The notes under the pieces: model-generated | What the model saw: only the letters and a program-made list of their open reading frames with translations | Database searches by the model: none | Told to the model about the DNA's origin: nothing | Origin: Streptomyces physcomitrii | Lineage (GTDB): Bacteria > Actinomycetota > Actinomycetes > Streptomycetales > Streptomycetaceae | DNA: 64,000 nt | Reading direction: 5' to 3' | NCBI RefSeq assembly: GCF_012273655.1 | Contig: NZ_JAAWWP010000025.1 | Coordinates: forward strand, 1 to 64,000 | Shown: positions 62,479-64,000 of the stretch, piece after piece | How positions within the stretch are numbered: position 1 is the stretch's first letter | How the letters are laid out: the number at the start of each line of letters is the position of its first letter | Position numbers and translations under genes: made by a program

Positions 62479-63198
62479 ATGCGCAAGAACCTCATCCGCA
62501 CGACCGCACTGGCGGCCACGGCCGTGGCAGCCGTCTTCTCACTGACCGCCTGCGACGGGGACGAGGACACCTCGACCTCGTCCTCGTCCTCGTCCTCACA
62601 CGGTGCCGGGCAGTCCGCGGACACGGGGCGGGACGGCGACAGCGGGGCGGACGGCTCCGGCGAGGGCTCCGGCTCGCAGGGCACCTCCGCGGGGAGCGAG
62701 GGCTCGACCGGTGGCGCCTCCGGGGGCGGCGACGGCTCCTCCGACTCCGGTGGCAGCGGGAGCGGGGGCGGTGACAAGGGCGGCTACGGGCAGGTCTGCG
62801 GCGCCAACGACCTGACCTGGCACGCCACGTCCAAGACCCAGGCCGGGGGCTACATCCTCCTCTCGGTGAAGGCCAGGCCGGGGATCGCCTGCACACTCCC
62901 GGCTCAGCTGCCGGTGGTGGCCTTCGGGTCCGACGGTACGGAGGCGGGGCCGGCCGAGCAGTCCGTGGGCGAGCCCGTGAAGCTGAGCGGCGGCACGGTC
63001 GCCTACGCCGGGGTGAACCCCAAGACCACCAACCGGGACGGCGGCAAGGAACTGGAGGAGATCATCGTCGCGGTGAGCAAGGACGACAGGACCGACCCGG
63101 TCGCCCTGAAGACCGGCACCCTCACCGTCGACGACCCGATCGTCACCAACTGGCACACCTCACCGGCGGACGCCGTCCCCTTCGCCGGGGGCCACTGA
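62479..63198 (+). CDS. DUF4232-type secreted lipoprotein
   Basis: 239 residues. Signal peptide with lipobox SLTAC (Cys25). A ~75-residue Ser/Gly/Asp linker follows, then a beta-rich DUF4232 domain: VCGANDLTWHATSKTQAGGY, CTLPAQLPVVAFG and VNWHTSPADAVP-like residues. Common in Streptomyces; function unknown, presumably extracellular and membrane-tethered. Confidence 0.85.
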   Translation: MRKNLIRTTALAATAVAAVFSLTACDGDEDTSTSSSSSSSHGAGQSADTGRDGDSGADGSGEGSGSQGTSAGSEGSTGGASGGGDGSSDSGGSGSGGGDKGGYGQVCGANDLTWHATSKTQAGGYILLSVKARPGIACTLPAQLPVVAFGSDGTEAGPAEQSVGEPVKLSGGTVAYAGVNPKTTNRDGGKELEEIIVAVSKDDRTDPVALKTGTLTVDDPIVTNWHTSPADAVPFAGGH

Positions 63199-63316
63199 CG
63201 GCAGGGCGGCGCCGGGCAGGAGGGCGCCGGGCAGGGCGACGCCGAGCCCCGGGACCGTGGGGCGGGCTACCCCGGGACAGCAGGGCGGCCTCGTCCCGGG
63301 GCAGGCGGGCACGGCC

Positions 63317-64000
63317 TCACCCCTCGTCCGGCGGCTCCCAGCCCCACTCCTCCTCGGGCGGCTCCTCCTCCGAGAACAGGGCCTCCTCCGAGGCCTTCGC
63401 CCCGCCAGCTCCTCCTGCCGCGCCCCGCCCGGCACCGGGGGCTCCGGCACCGGCCGCCCCGCCACTGCCACCGGCTCCGGCATCACCGGTGCCTTCGCCG
63501 CCCCCGGTGGCGCCGAGCGACTCCAGCACCTCCAGCACGCCCTCGCCCCAGGTGGCCAGCTTCTTCTCACCGATGCCGCTGATGCCGCCGAGTTCGCGTA
63601 CCGAGGTGGGCTGGAGGGTGGCGATCTCGCGCAGGGTGGCGTCGTGGAAGATCACGTAGGCGGGGACGCCCTGTTCCTTGGCCTGCTGGCCGCGCCAGGT
63701 CCGCAGTGCCTCGAAGACCGGCTGGAGTTCGGCGGGCAGCTCCGCCGCGGCGGCCGCCGCCTTCTGCCTGCGTTCGCCGCGCGAGCCGCCCGAGGCGCCG
63801 CCGCCCGCGCGGGCGGTGGGGATCTTCGCCTCCTTGCGCAGGGGGACCTCGCGCTCCCTGCGCAGGACCGTGCCGCTGGCCTCGGTCAGGACCAGGGTGC
63901 CGTACTCGCCCTCGACCGCGAGGAGGCCCTGGGCCAGCAACTGGCGTACCACGCCCCGCCATTCGGCCTCTGCGAGTTCCTCCCCGATACCGAAGACGGA
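63317..64000 (-). CDS. recQ: ATP-dependent DNA helicase RecQ, C-terminal part
   Basis: The gene enters from the right edge; ~227 C-terminal residues are visible. The first ~70 are the end of the RQC winged helix (EWRGVVRQLLAQGLLAVEGE). A basic/Ala-rich linker precedes an HRDC domain (LRTWRGQQAKEQGVPAYVIF, LGGISGIGEKKLATWGEGVL). A Gly/Ala/Glu-rich tail ends the protein. RecQ unwinds recombination and replication intermediates; HRDC tunes DNA-structure binding. Confidence 0.9.
   Translation of the reverse strand, partial: SVFGIGEELAEAEWRGVVRQLLAQGLLAVEGEYGTLVLTEASGTVLRREREVPLRKEAKIPTARAGGGASGGSRGERRQKAAAAAAELPAELQPVFEALRTWRGQQAKEQGVPAYVIFHDATLREIATLQPTSVRELGGISGIGEKKLATWGEGVLEVLESLGATGGGEGTGDAGAGGSGGAAGAGAPGAGRGAAGGAGGAKASEEALFSEEEPPEEEWGWEPPDEG

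Overview
This is a high-GC chromosomal window from an actinomycete, almost certainly a Streptomyces. The evidence is the strong G/C third-position bias, frequent GTG/TTG starts and 4-base ATGA/GTGA gene overlaps. It also carries the TTA-reading tRNA-Leu(UAA) gene bldA, a SigB/SigF-family sigma factor with partner-switching regulators, and two neighbouring resuscitation-promoting-factor (Rpf) genes, one behind a c-di-AMP (ydaO-type) riboswitch. From memory, the order from the acyl-CoA dehydrogenase to the SurA-like lipoprotein resembles the Streptomyces coelicolor SCO3051-SCO3101 stretch; I could not check this by alignment.

Layout. 1-5.7 kb: end of an acyl-CoA dehydrogenase, UDP-glucose dehydrogenase, the purK-purE-dipeptidase operon and a GtrA-type membrane protein. 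5.8-9.8 kb: an OmpR-type two-component system and a POT peptide transporter. 10-12.2 kb: anti-sigma factor, anti-anti-sigma factor and SigI-type sigma factor. 12.3-20.7 kb: a histidine-utilisation operon (hutU, an M20 amidohydrolase, hutF, hutI), then a divergent PLP enzyme and an RpiR regulator. 21-25 kb: a small membrane protein, two tandem NlpC/P60-like secreted proteins with near-identical leaders, an unusual interlocked pair of inverted repeats, and cystathionine beta-synthase. 25-31 kb: an SGNH hydrolase carrying a TTA codon, a thiolase, small conserved proteins and a Bax-inhibitor-1 protein, followed by bldA. 31.6-45 kb: cfa, ndh (with a Rex-like operator), ppx-DUF501-ftsB-eno, the two rpf genes, a P450, mazG and a SurA-like lipoprotein. 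45-50 kb: GNAT, PAP2, a decayed Rhs/immunity locus of lower GC content, DUF5954 and fumarylacetoacetase. 51-59.6 kb: an SDR gene followed by a compact putative operon: GntR regulator, two-cluster ferredoxin, sulfonate/nitrate-type ABC importer (binding protein, permease, ATPase) and an AprA-like flavoprotein fused to HEAT repeats. 59.6-64 kb: HxlR regulator, NADP-binding oxidoreductase, XRE regulator divergent from a methionine aminopeptidase, a DUF4232 lipoprotein and the C-terminal part of RecQ.

The best candidate for an undescribed system is the 52.2-59.6 kb cluster. An importer dedicated to an unknown small substrate is fused and coupled to an APS-reductase-like flavoprotein/ferredoxin pair, with a NosL-like tail on the binding protein and a HEAT array on the flavoprotein. 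Secondary candidates are the duplicated structured leader of the NlpC/P60 pair, the interlocked inverted repeats near 23.3 kb, the 14-bp iterons between the XRE regulator and the methionine aminopeptidase, and the decayed Rhs/Imm50 locus with a single-base frameshift.
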